This document shows positions 12,014 to 21,338 of a stretch of DNA of 64,000 bases, one piece after another; the stretch's first letter is position 1, and each line of letters starts with the position of its first letter. This DNA comes from Takifugu bimaculatus. Its lineage: Eukaryota > Chordata > Actinopteri > Tetraodontiformes > Tetraodontidae. The translations under genes were made by a program, and so were the position numbers. The DNA lies in the NCBI GenBank assembly GCA_004026145.2, contig CP034989.1, positions 5,213,749 to 5,277,748 on the forward strand. The letters run 5' to 3'. A model generated the notes under the pieces. The model worked only from the letters and a program-made list of their open reading frames with translations, was not told the DNA's origin and made no database searches.

Positions 12014-12684
12014 TCCAACCAGATATTTACATCCCCATAGCCTGTAGCGATCTTCACCACATCTTCCGCAGTAAATTTACTGAAATCCACTGCTACTACA
12101 TTAGGATCGGCCACTGGAGTTGCCAAAGTTGGTACAGGGATTGAATTATTCCTAAAATTAATTTGAATTATACCTTTAGGATCTTGACCTCCAACATGTA
12201 CACCTAACACTATGAATAACCTATCATCACCTTTATTATTTATTATCTCCGGAAAATAATGCATACTTTTAATAGAGAATAATAAAGGATTCAACCCCTT
12301 ATGATTCTGCCCTGCTAAAAGTCCTCTAGTGAATGTAATTTTTTCCCAGTTTTCTTTTGACCAGCCATGTGGAGGAGAGGCACTCCAAGCCTGCCCTGTC
12401 CACCAGTTAACATAATCCCACCCTGGACACATTGCCCCAAAACGTGGCCCATAACCATTTTGGCAAATCTGATGGACATTTCTGTACATACATAAGTAAA
12501 CATCCATGTTCCTCCAATTTCCAGGGTCTCTACAGCCACCTATAACCTCACATAAATCAAACTGAAATGTTGTATCACTCCCTTTGATGTAATCAAGAAT
12601 CACCCCTGTGTAACCCAGACAGATGTCTCCCACATTGCCTTGAGATCCTCCCCACAACGCACACAAAAGTAGAACTGTAATCAT
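11980..12684 (-). pseudogene. ERV-A envelope, amino-terminal part
   Basis: The ATG at 12684 overlaps the integrase stop (ATGA). It opens with a signal-peptide-like stretch (ITVLLLCALWGG) and a cysteine- and tryptophan-rich extracellular region (GDICLGYTG, CPGWDYVNWWTG). The frame ends at 11980, where sequence changes to ERV-B nucleocapsid, so most of the surface part and all of the membrane subunit are lost. The last 40 or so residues might already belong to ERV-B gag. The exact junction, between about 11980 and 12130, is not resolvable by eye. Confidence 0.6.
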
Positions 12685-13760
12685 TGTGCCGTCTCCTTTA
12701 GATGTTTCCGAATCTGTCCAAGCGTTCTCTGTGGATTATCTGCTGGGGTACACTGATTCCAGTGATACCAGGTGTCACCTTTGCCCTTCAGGCGGACAGC
12801 ATGTGAGGTCCGCTCTACCACCTCAAAGGGACCAGTCCACCTAGGCTCCGACCACTTTCTCTTGATGACTCTCAGGAGGACCCACTCGGCTGTGTGTGGA
12901 ATTCCTGGATCCTCACTGGATGTGGTTGCTGAAGTTGCCTGTTGGGAGAAAACTGAGAGAGTCGCTTTTAGTTGATCAAAATAAGGTTTATATTTCAGAA
13001 AAGGTGCTGGGCTAGCCAACGGATTTTCTGCTCCTGGTCCCGGAAAGGGAACACCCCGCTCGAGCTCAAAGGGGGTGAATCCTGTCCGGAAGCTAACAGA
13101 GCTTCTTACTGACATCAAGGCAATTGGAAGCGCCTGTGTCCATTTCATTTCACTGTGAGCACATATCTTGCCAATTTTGCTCTTCAGTGTTTGATTCATT
13201 CTTTCTACCTTCCCTTGTGATTGTGGATGATAGACAGTGCCAAATGCATGTTTAAGGCCCAATGCTTTTTCTACTTCTTGTAAATCTTTATTTTTAAAAT
13301 GAGTTCCATTATCAGACCTAGTTCGTTTGGGGAAACCATGTGTTGGAATATATTGATTAATCAAAAATTTAATAACACTTTTTGCATCTTCTGCTTTTAC
13401 GGGAACCGCCTCTGGGTAGCCAGTGTATGCATCCACTGCCACCAAGAGGTATCGGAACCCATTGACCCTGTCCATCATATCAGTGAAATCTATAATTATT
13501 TCTTGCCCTGCCATGGGGGCCACTGGAAACTTGCCCTCGTGTGGTCGAATTGTTGATTTCACATTAAAGTGTGTGCATATTGAACATTCTCTAATATAAT
13601 TTTCTACACTGGCTGACAAAAATGGATGCCACCAATACCGTTTTCGCCTGGATACCGCATCATTTGTGGTTTCCCGCAGTGTGTCAGGCCGTGGGCCTCT
13701 TCCAGAACAGCATCTACCAGACCGGGCGGGAGAACAGGTCTGCCGTCTGGGCCCCGCCAA
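12681..13760 (-). pseudogene. ERV-A integrase, amino end frameshifted
   Basis: The zinc finger histidines (EEAHGLTHCG, H-x3-H) lie in another frame just upstream of the main frame. In the main frame are the cysteines (CSIC), then the catalytic core: IIIDFTDM, RSDNGTHF and GKVERMN give the D, D, E triad. A GPF-type C-terminal module follows (RWTGPFEVVE, AVRLKG). The frame change between finger and core, near 13630, disables it. RNase H and the rest of RT are absent upstream, so pol has an internal deletion ending at about 13770. Confidence 0.85.
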
Positions 13761-13773
13761 ATTCCTTCAACTT

Positions 13774-14277
13774 TCACAGCCCCCCTTTCCTTCCAAACTG
13801 TTTTTTCATGTGGAGAAGCTTCTTTCTAGAGACCTTAAATCCCTTTTCCCACAAATGCATAAGGAGTGCCTGTGTTGCCCACAAACAAGACTCAGCTGAT
13901 GTAGCCGCCAATAAAATGTCATCAACATATTGAATCAAGACCACCCCTTCTGGTAGGGTGAGGTCCTTCAACAACTTCCGTAATGTCTGATTGAAAATAC
14001 CAGGGGATAAAATGAATCCCTGTGGTAAACGTGTATATCGTAATTGTCTGCCTTTATACGTGAAAGAAAAGATGTCACGCATAGCGGAGTGAAGTGGGAG
14101 ACAAAAAAATGCATTAGCCAGATCAATACATGTGAACCATTTATGGGAAGGAGACAAAGCTGATATTGCAGTATATGGGTTGGGAACTGGCACTGTGGGT
14201 GTTGTCACAATAGAATTAATACGTCTCAAATCATGAGCCATCCTATATTTCCCTTTTTCCTGCTTCTCAACTGGCAA
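13774..14277 (-). pseudogene. ERV-A reverse transcriptase, truncated after the active site
   Basis: Readable motifs are HDLRRINSIV, FTCIDLANAFF (first aspartate), LPQGFILSPGIF and IQYVDDILLA. The frame then runs only some 30 residues further (LHMKKQFG) before it meets integrase sequence. The thumb, connection and RNase H domains are therefore deleted. A 70-bp insertion just upstream (14280-14349) breaks the join to the protease frame. Confidence 0.85.
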
Positions 14278-14305
14278 AATCGGAGTATTGACATTTCAAC
14301 CTATT

Positions 14306-15568
14306 TCAACCTAGTGCCGTCGCTCTCCTTGTCGTTTCTTTCCACACATTCGGAGTATTCCATGCTGAAGTGGAATACTCAAGAACCCCAGAAATTAACA
14401 GCCCTTCTATTGTTTCCTGAATGCCTTCCTCAGCTGGTGGTCTGTGTTTATATTGACTCTGCCAGACAGGGTTGTAATCCGAGACACTGAATGTCACTGG
14501 CTCAACAGTAGAACACAACCCCACATCTGTCGGGCCAGAGGACCATAAAGTTTCTGGAAGTGCATTTAAAATTTGTGCACTGTCCGGATGATCAGTCTTT
14601 TCTCTCCCATGAAACCTCTGAATCTGTCGATGTTGTAAGATTACTGAGTTAGTAGTTGTATGCATTATCTTGTAACTCTTTTCTGAAGGAGAATATAACA
14701 GGCCAGGAATCTGAGTTGAGCTCCAATCTGTGACACTCATTAACCTTTTTATCATAGGACCAAGGTCCTTTGCCTGATGTTCAGCATGGATGGCAAGGGT
14801 AACGTGGGGACACGCTTCCTCACCCATCTCATACCACTCATTTTGTTCAGCAGTAAGGTCAACCTGCGCAGCCACACCCTCAGGCCCCACAAACAAACAC
14901 GGTGATGTAATCATCCAGAAATTTCCTTGTAACTTTTCTCTAAACGCATCCTGATAGACCTCATTATTCTCACGGTCATAAAATAGAGTGACATGATAGG
15001 GATCAACTGGCGGGGCAAAGGGACTCAGCATCGACAGCCAGGGCCTCCAGCTCTGAAACAATGCCACAACCCCGACACCAGGTGAGGTCTCAGGCTCAAG
15101 TTCTCCCCAATAAATGTCCGCCCACACCCCTTGTTCTGGAAAGGGTGTCACACTCATCAGCATCTGTCCCTTCACACCTTGGTGTGGAATACAGCAATTC
15201 AATTTCATTCCATTAGGAAATTGCACCACCAGACCTTTGTCTCCACACAGAATAGCTGCTCCTGTCCTCACCAGGAGATCTCGTCCCAACAGGTTGATAG
15301 GGCAATGTGGTGAAATGACAAAGGGGTGCAACACAGTCTGTCCAGCAAAACGAGTCACTAATGGCACAGAAAATGGCAGTCTCTCCGGTCTCCCTGAGAA
15401 CCCCACAAGCTCGACGGTGTCAGATGAAATCAGCTCCGGTGTTAAATTCCATGAGATAGTGGAATAGCGGGCTCCTGAGTCAACCAAGAAAGAATGTCCT
15501 CTTCCCTGCACCGTCATGCGGACGAGGGGGTCTGCCAGTGCCTCGTCCGCGGGGGCCCCTGGGCCCCA
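14306..15568 (-). pseudogene. ERV-A protease and start of RT, in the gag frame after a UGA
   Basis: This frame is continuous with gag across the UGA at 15569-15571. About 22 codons in, it has FLVDSGARYSTI, the aspartic-protease motif, then NLLGRDLL. A long linker with AEEGIQETIEGLLISGVL marks the start of RT. The frame ends at 14306, inside a 70-bp insertion flanked by a 10-bp repeat. Pro-pol would be made by readthrough, as in murine leukaemia virus. With the downstream breaks it is not intact. Confidence 0.8.
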
Positions 15569-17773
15569 TCACTGCCACTCATCGTAGTGCCAGTTTCCTG
15601 CTGGGAATTGGCCTTGTGGAGCAACCTCAGGATTTGGAGCACGATATTGAGGTCTTCCCCTTCCTCTGTTTCCTCTGTTAGACTGGGGGAAGAAAGGAGG
15701 GTTTGGGCCAGGTCCGAATGTTGGAACACCGCCTGGTACATCCGGATAGTTGCGATATGGACAGTTCCTTTGCCAATGACCATACCCTTTACAGGCGTGA
15801 CACTGATCTCGGCCATAGTATCCACCCATCGAGCTGTATCCCTGCCCACCGCGTCTCCCACGCATGCCTCCCCTAGGACTCACCCAATGTGGGTTTATAG
15901 GTACAAAATCTTGCTGCGGACCTAACGGATCTGGCTGCACCTGCCGAGGAAACTGCTGAACCATCTGTTTCTCTTCCTTTCGTTTATCATTAAGCTTTTT
16001 CCGTGCCTCATCTAACTGCATTTTTAGGAGCTGTTCCTGGGCTGTCATCACCCCCTCTTTCTTTCCCTGTTCTTTAACTTTAAATGTGTTGATGTGGTGA
16101 GAGAGATGTCTCTCCCAGACTTCCGCTGTGCTGCCTGGAAGGTCAGGATTTCCTTCCATGGCTTCTTTCACTGACTGTGGAAGTCCTAAAATTATTGCCT
16201 GACGGAACAAAGTGGTGTGTAGATTATCTGAGCCAGGATGGCACCCTGTGGCACACATCCATTCCTCTTTACACCTCGTAAGGAACCCATGTGCCGACTC
16301 ACTTTCCTCCCACTTAAATCTTAAATTCTGCATTGCTCCTGGAGATACTGGAAATATCTGTCTCATAGCTTCACCAACCCTGGTTGCACAAGGGCCAAAA
16401 CGTGCAGCATTAGGTCTGCCTTTAATGCCTGCTGCTACTTCAACTTTATCCAAATCCCAGAGAGACACTTGTCTCCCTAAAATTCCTCTAAAGTCTCCCA
16501 CCGCCAGCTGCATGCTCTGTGTTAAACTGAAAAGGGTAGACATCCACTTGCCGCCTCCCTCTGCGGGTGGGGGCATCTTATCCACCAAACAATTAATGTC
16601 TGTGATAGCAAATGGAACATATACTGGTAGCTGTCCTCCTCTTTTCTGTATCAGAGGGGCCTGGAACTGCGGCCTTCCTAAAACAGGCCCCTTACTCCGC
16701 GTGTGTATTCCTATCTGACCCGCCTCCTCATTATTTATGGCCCCTGTCAACGGTTCACCTCTATAGTCACACTCACTCTCTTCCCATGATTCTAATTCAT
16801 ATGGTTCTGTCTGAGCTTCAACAGGCTCCTGAACCTCCAATTCACCAATAAATGTAGCCGGAATTTTGTAGGTATCTGTCTTATTCTCGCTCTCCTCTTT
16901 ATCACTGCCATAAATCAATCTTGCCTTCTCCTCCCTGCGCTCAGCCCTGGCAAATCCTCCTGATGGATCAGCTCTTTTCACTTGTTTTGTTTGATTGCTA
17001 AATGTTTTAAAGACGTTTAACGCAGATTTTTGACTGTCCTGTTTTTTAAATATAGTTTGTTGGGAGATTTTAGGGCGAACCACCTGGGCTTCTTCTCTAA
17101 ATTCAATTTTTCCTAAGTTATCTTCAACCTCTTCCTGTCCCTGTTTGATCCTTCTAACCTGTCTCCGAAGTTCACCCACTGTCTCACATAAATCCTCTAT
17201 TTCTTCATCTCTATCCACGTCTAAGTGACCACTGTTAATAGTCAAGACTGGCAATTGATATGGGGGTGGGGAAGAGGTAGTAGGTAATGATGGGTAAAGA
17301 GTGGTGTTAAGTGTCAGTGTCTGGTTTGGATCTTCTAATGGAGGCTTCTCTTCATTGGGCACTCGTGTAACCCCCCTTGCTCTGCAATTGTGCACCGCTG
17401 CACATGTCACAGCCACAACATGTATCCTTCGGCGCTTATCTTCCAACTCCTTACCCTGTTTTTGCCACGATTTTCCTGCTATAAAACCTAATTTTGGATT
17501 ATCAAGATGATCCTGTAATATAGTGTGAATTTCTGACTCCCACTTACACAGTGCTTCAGCTAAATTAACCTTCACCTCTGGAGGGGGAAGTATCTTCTGC
17601 TTCTGAGCTTCCTTCCACAACTTTTTTATTGCATCCAATTCTCTTTCCCTGTCCTGTTCTTTCATGCCACTCACCACCTGATCAAGAGTCCACTTCCACT
17701 GTTCTTCCACAGACCGAGGGTAGGGAGAACATTGTCCCTGATCCCAACACGCTTTACCACATTCCAGTTCCAT
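15569..17773 (-). CDS. ERV-A gag polyprotein, open over 734 codons
   Basis: This is the structural protein of the endogenous retrovirus. The start at 17773 follows the leader. It has no N-terminal MG, so no myristoylation signal of the usual kind. A PPPY late-domain motif lies at residues 169-172, a charged linker follows, and a capsid-like region sits in the second half. One zinc knuckle CHACKGYGHWQRNC is at about 658-671, followed by a Gly/Arg/Pro-rich tail. It ends at UGA, after which the same frame continues into protease. The frame is uninterrupted, which is notable next to the damaged pol and env. The start of a second copy lies at 36233 on the plus strand, with a stop at codon 23. Confidence 0.85.
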   Translation of the reverse strand: MELECGKACWDQGQCSPYPRSVEEQWKWTLDQVVSGMKEQDRERELDAIKKLWKEAQKQKILPPPEVKVNLAEALCKWESEIHTILQDHLDNPKLGFIAGKSWQKQGKELEDKRRRIHVVAVTCAAVHNCRARGVTRVPNEEKPPLEDPNQTLTLNTTLYPSLPTTSSPPPYQLPVLTINSGHLDVDRDEEIEDLCETVGELRRQVRRIKQGQEEVEDNLGKIEFREEAQVVRPKISQQTIFKKQDSQKSALNVFKTFSNQTKQVKRADPSGGFARAERREEKARLIYGSDKEESENKTDTYKIPATFIGELEVQEPVEAQTEPYELESWEESECDYRGEPLTGAINNEEAGQIGIHTRSKGPVLGRPQFQAPLIQKRGGQLPVYVPFAITDINCLVDKMPPPAEGGGKWMSTLFSLTQSMQLAVGDFRGILGRQVSLWDLDKVEVAAGIKGRPNAARFGPCATRVGEAMRQIFPVSPGAMQNLRFKWEESESAHGFLTRCKEEWMCATGCHPGSDNLHTTLFRQAIILGLPQSVKEAMEGNPDLPGSTAEVWERHLSHHINTFKVKEQGKKEGVMTAQEQLLKMQLDEARKKLNDKRKEEKQMVQQFPRQVQPDPLGPQQDFVPINPHWVSPRGGMRGRRGGQGYSSMGGYYGRDQCHACKGYGHWQRNCPYRNYPDVPGGVPTFGPGPNPPFFPQSNRGNRGRGRPQYRAPNPEVAPQGQFPAGNWHYDEWQ

Positions 17774-18094
17774 CTTTAACTATGCTCCCAAGTGAGATTG
17801 AATGTGAATGACTCCAACGGTCAACTCAATGCCTCAGTGAAACAAGCTTCTAGATCAAACGTCTTTGATCCGGTTTCACTCTGGGGGTTAATTCCCAAGG
17901 ACAAAGAGCCTTTTAATTCACGTTCACTCTGGCACTTTTCCAACCCACACAAAAACACAAATCTCGGGCGTCGGGAGTGTCCGTCCCGTCAACTGCGCTC
18001 CGAGCCCCAACCCAATTCTTTTTCATATACAGTGCACTGCATACAGCAATACAGCACTGTACTAGTTACGGTTTACTCTAACCGTACTTATTTA
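17774..18094 (-). other. ERV-A leader, gag-proximal part
   Basis: Untranslated leader between the hairpin array and gag. It matches the plus-strand copy at about 35990-36232 and contains no gene. It should include the packaging region. Confidence 0.6.
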
Positions 18095-18245
18095 CGGACT
18101 CGAACCGTAATTACTAACGGACTCGAACCGTTATTGCTAACGGACTCGAACCGTTTCTATTTACGGACTCGAACCGTAATTGCGAACGGACTCGAACCGT
18201 TTCTATTTACGGACTCGAACCGTAATTGCTAACGGACTCGAACCG
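18095..18245 (-). repeat. Tandem array of seven T-arm-like hairpins / B-box cores in the ERV-A leader
   Basis: On the plus strand CGGACTCGAACCG begins at 18095, 18118, 18141, 18164, 18187, 18210 and 18233, an exact 23-bp period. In the retroviral sense each unit reads CGGTTCGAGTCCG. It contains GGTTCGAGTCC, which fits the Pol III B-box consensus, and can fold as a 5-6 bp stem with the 7-base loop TTCGAGT, the geometry of a tRNA T arm. A related imperfect hairpin lies at 18066-18084. Confidence 0.85.
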
Positions 18246-18467
18246 TTATTACTGCAGTCATTTCAATATTTTCTATATTTGTATCTGGAATTTATAACTA
18301 GGACACTTCAATTGACAGTGACGACAAATTTTTTGGAAATTGCCAATGTGCAGAACTTTTGATTAAACAGGTGTCTGCTTACCTTTTATTAGGGATCCCT
18401 TTGTCGTCAGTTGTCTTCCGAAGTGACCGTTGTTGAATTCTTTGCCTCAGATGACTTCTCTGTCTTC

Positions 18468-18485
18468 ATCACGTCGGGGTCACCA
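18468..18485 (-). other. ERV-A primer-binding site, tRNA-Trp
   Basis: On the minus strand the 18 bases are TGGTGACCCCGACGTGAT, complementary to the 3' end of vertebrate tRNA-Trp including CCA. They begin three bases after the LTR end. Avian alpharetroviruses use the same primer tRNA. The plus-strand copy at 35619-35636 is identical. Confidence 0.9.
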
Positions 18486-18488
18486 AAT

Positions 18489-19162
18489 TGTTGGATCGCA
18501 GTACCTCTCGTGTGTCACTGCCAATCCGCGTGTTCTTTAAATGAAGACTTCAAGTAAACAAATGTCAATTTCAAAATGTATTTAGCAAACAGATGTATTT
18601 AGCAAACAGAATCAATTTAACAAACAGAATCAATTCAAGATACAAATATTACAGAGCTCTGGGCCAGTTCATAACCCTAGCAACAACAAAGTCAATTGTC
18701 AGGGCATGAAGTCTGACGACCTAACTATCCCTTGACCCAGTCTTATATAGAAAGATATATGTAAATTATTGATGCTAATTCAGTCCAATCCAGTCCTTCT
18801 TCTTGGATGACCCCATCTTCTTCTTCCAGCCTCCTTTGGTGTTGGTGTGGTCCTTCTTGTCCATTATCTTCTCCAGATGGCCAGGTCCGAAGTCATATTC
18901 CTGCCAAGGAACTTATCAACACCAGTAAACTACGTTGTCATGTTTTACGATGGGGACCTACCCTTTCCCGTCTGGCTGGCTCCAACTGTCTGACCAGTCT
19001 TCAGGTCAAGGAAGGGTCAACTGACTTGCTTTTGTGTATTCCTACTAAAGAGTATATAGTATTCCTAACTTCTAAACTAACTGTAACATAAAACAAAACA
19101 TATAGTATAACACATGCTAATAGGATAAAAGATGCTAACAAGATAAAATATTTCTCTTCACT
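18489..19162 (-). repeat. ERV-A 5' LTR
   Basis: It begins TGTTGGATCG on the plus strand, abutting the primer-binding site. It carries a short internal tandem repeat (AGCAAACAGA units, about 18585-18630). The far end is set at 19162, where similarity to TGTTGAAGAGAAT of the other copies fades; the outermost 3-4 bases differ. Confidence 0.75.
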
Positions 19163-19763
19163 GGCCTGTCTAAGTTACCATCCCAATCGAACTTAGTCAT
19201 CCACAGCTGAACATATGAGCATGAACCTGGATATTTGTCTTCCATGTGTTTACATGATGCTGGGATTTCGAATTCAACACCTTTTGTGGAATGTTGGTTG
19301 CCCATGTTTGCACTTTATTTTATCAGTTTTTATGTATTTGAGTGGAGACGCCTGATCTCCCGACTGAACAACCCTCAATCCCTACAGGATATCTAGTTCA
19401 GTCCCTCCGCCGTGGCCTTATAACCCCTCTTTTTTAATCAGGAGAGTATACACCAAGCTTCTACCTCCGAGGAGGCGGGTGTATCTTGCCTCTGCTTCTC
19501 TCCTGATGACCAGGCAGGTAATACCGCGGTATATTCCGTGTAGCGCTTTTTGTGTCTTATACTCACTCCGTTGCTTCTATGGTTTCTCTCTGAGTTGTTT
19601 TGGTGCCTTCTTCCCGTCACTGGAGATGGTCGCCCTGGGAGGGACGAAGACCGGCCTTCCGTCAACTCGTGATGAAAGGTCTTTCACTTCGGATGTCTTT
19701 TTGACTCCGGCTGCGCAGACTTCGGCGTTCGGTCATCCCACGGCGCTCCTCTCCAGGTCTTGG
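19163..19763 (-). other. ERV-B leader, upstream of the ERV-A insertion
   Basis: This lies between the ERV-B primer site and the nested ERV-A LTR. The frame at 19438-19665 shows no recognised gag domain. It is best read as untranslated leader or the very start of gag. Confidence 0.5.
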
Positions 19764-19782
19764 GATCCGGCTCGAAGGACCA
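19764..19782 (-). other. ERV-B primer-binding site, tRNA-Tyr
   Basis: The minus strand reads TGGTCCTTCGAGCCGGATC, complementary to the tRNA-Tyr 3' end (acceptor plus T-arm), five bases from the LTR end at 19788. Confidence 0.85.
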
Positions 19783-19787
19783 AATTT

Positions 19788-20188
19788 TGTGAGGGTGAAG
19801 TTTTGGTCACGCGCGCTGTTCGTTCACTAGACTCAGAGTAACCACGCAAACAACAGGAGTTCCTTGCAAGAGAGAGCTGACGAGCAGTTCAAGCTTCCTC
19901 TGTCAACTCTGTTCGTCTGCTGCTCGCTCACCTCTTTTATTGGTGCAAACAGAATCTTGTCCAAACAAGATCTCATATCTCATTGCCTTCTGACATCTCC
20001 ACCCATTTTCACGAACTTCTCTAATTTTGACCAACCATCTGGATGCTGGGCTTGGTTGTAAGCAGCATCAGTACTTTTGCATTCTCATGTTCTTCTTCTC
20101 CTGTCAACATTCCTCAGCACTCAAAATCTACATACAATAGCATTTAAAGATAATACTAATAACAACAATAACAATAATTCTTCTCACA
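19788..20188 (-). repeat. ERV-B 5' LTR
   Basis: 401 bp, matching 5541-5946 along its whole length. It is flanked outside by gttc (20189-20192), which matches gttc at 5537-5540. Confidence 0.85.
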
Positions 20189-20192
20189 GTTC

Positions 20193-20789
20193 ATAATATA
20201 GAAGGAAATGACCTTGGCAGATGTCTGTGCTCTCCATGTACATTTTATTCTGTAGTTTGACATTTTATCACTGAAAATAAAAATATCAAAGCTTTCTTGG
20301 TCCTTAAAAGATAGAGCTACTGGCTGCTGGGTCATTCAGGTTGACCATGTGACCAAATTTCTGTCATTAAAGAGACCTTAATAATAACCCCTCCTTAATA
20401 GTAAAATTGTTGTTTGATTTGGGTCGGTATCAACAGCTCCAGTTGTGGAATATGGACATATATACACATATTGGGCATAGGAGCAACTTGTAAATGTATC
20501 CTTGTTGAATTATATGTTCATCCACTACAGACTTTTCACTGGCTCCGAGGGACTCACGGTTACGCCCACAGGACAACAGCGCTCACCAATTCAGTGATTT
20601 CAAAGTGTATCTTAATGCAGATGCTCTGATTTTTAGTTTTGTGAACACATCATATAACATTTGAATAGAATCAATGGAATGCGTTAGTGCATGTCGTATG
20701 TGTAGAGATCAAACGCAATCTGATTCATGGTGTTGCAAACCTTACAACATTAAAAATGTGTGAATTTTTAAGCACCAGAGAGAAAAAAC
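20193..20789. other. Non-coding stretch, nothing recognised
   Basis: AT-rich, with no domain, repeat family or splice-flanked frame seen. Confidence 0.4.
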
Positions 20790-20897
20790 CTCAGCGTTGA
20801 TGATCAGGGGCAAACTTTTCATCCCTCGCTTCATCAGGTACTGGATGGTCTGGAGTTGAGACACAATCTCATCCTTCTTTTTCCAAGCCACAGCCAT
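20790..20897 (-). CDS. RIC3-family gene, downstream exon (coiled-coil segment)
   Basis: A 36-codon exon in phase 0 at both ends runs from an acceptor (TAG, 20898-20899) to a donor (GAG then GTTTTT, rather weak). It encodes a helical, charged segment, KKKDEIVSQLQTIQYLMKRG, the kind of coiled coil that follows the second membrane segment in RIC3/CCDC107-like proteins. It lies about 440 bp downstream of the exon at 21339-21553 on the same strand, and the phases are compatible. Function is inferred from the neighbour. Confidence 0.45.
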
Positions 20898-21338
20898 CTA
20901 TCGGCAAGGTACCACAGTCAATTACTGCATATCCACAATATGCAGTAATTGACCTCGAAATGTACCTCGAAATATTTTTGCATCTACTCATATATTATCT
21001 AAGAATAGGAAAGGATTATTCTAACGTTTTTCATTAACAGATGCATTCAAGTCTTCATTATAAACATGAAGCAGACACCATTGTTTAAACAAGGAGTGGT
21101 GCTCACACAACTGGAAACCAGATCATATGCAAACTAGCCACTCTAAAATATGTTTGAATACAGAAAGCACTGATATGCAAAGCACAAAACCAGAGGCGTA
21201 ACTGACTGCCACACACACCTGCCTCCATGGACTTTTTGGCCTCTTTTACGAGTTTTACGTGTAGGAGGACAAAATGATTCCCTACGTTGATAATCTGTCA
21301 GAAACTCTCTTCATTGTCATGTTTTATACTTGCTTCAC

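Larger units (their letters stand above)
5541..20188 (-). mobile_element. ERV-B provirus with ERV-A nested inside it
   Basis: LTRs at 5541-5946 and 19788-20188 begin TGTGAGGG and end (T/C)C(A)CA, and the 4-bp gttc lies outside both (5537-5540 and 20189-20192). ERV-B is read on the minus strand: 5' LTR, tRNA-Tyr primer site, leader, [inserted ERV-A], gag nucleocapsid, in-frame UGA, protease, reverse transcriptase, RNase H, integrase, envelope, polypurine tract, 3' LTR. Most of ERV-B gag and the 3' end of ERV-A are missing at the junction near 12.0-12.1 kb. The gene order and motifs are of gamma/epsilon-retrovirus type. The coding regions carry frameshifts. Confidence 0.8.

Noticed and set aside
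18095..18245. CRISPR-like array (regular short repeats)
   Set aside because: The host is a vertebrate, the unit is 23 bp without unique spacers, and the array lies inside a retroviral leader.
4296..19162. One full ERV-A provirus spanning 4296-19162 with ERV-B inserted in it
   Set aside because: ERV-B's own 5' LTR lies outside this interval, the LTR at 4296 has its own matching 4-bp flanks, and no polypurine tract adjoins it.
18468..19782. tRNA genes for Trp and Tyr
   Set aside because: Only the 18-19 bases complementary to tRNA 3' ends are present, placed at retroviral primer-binding positions.
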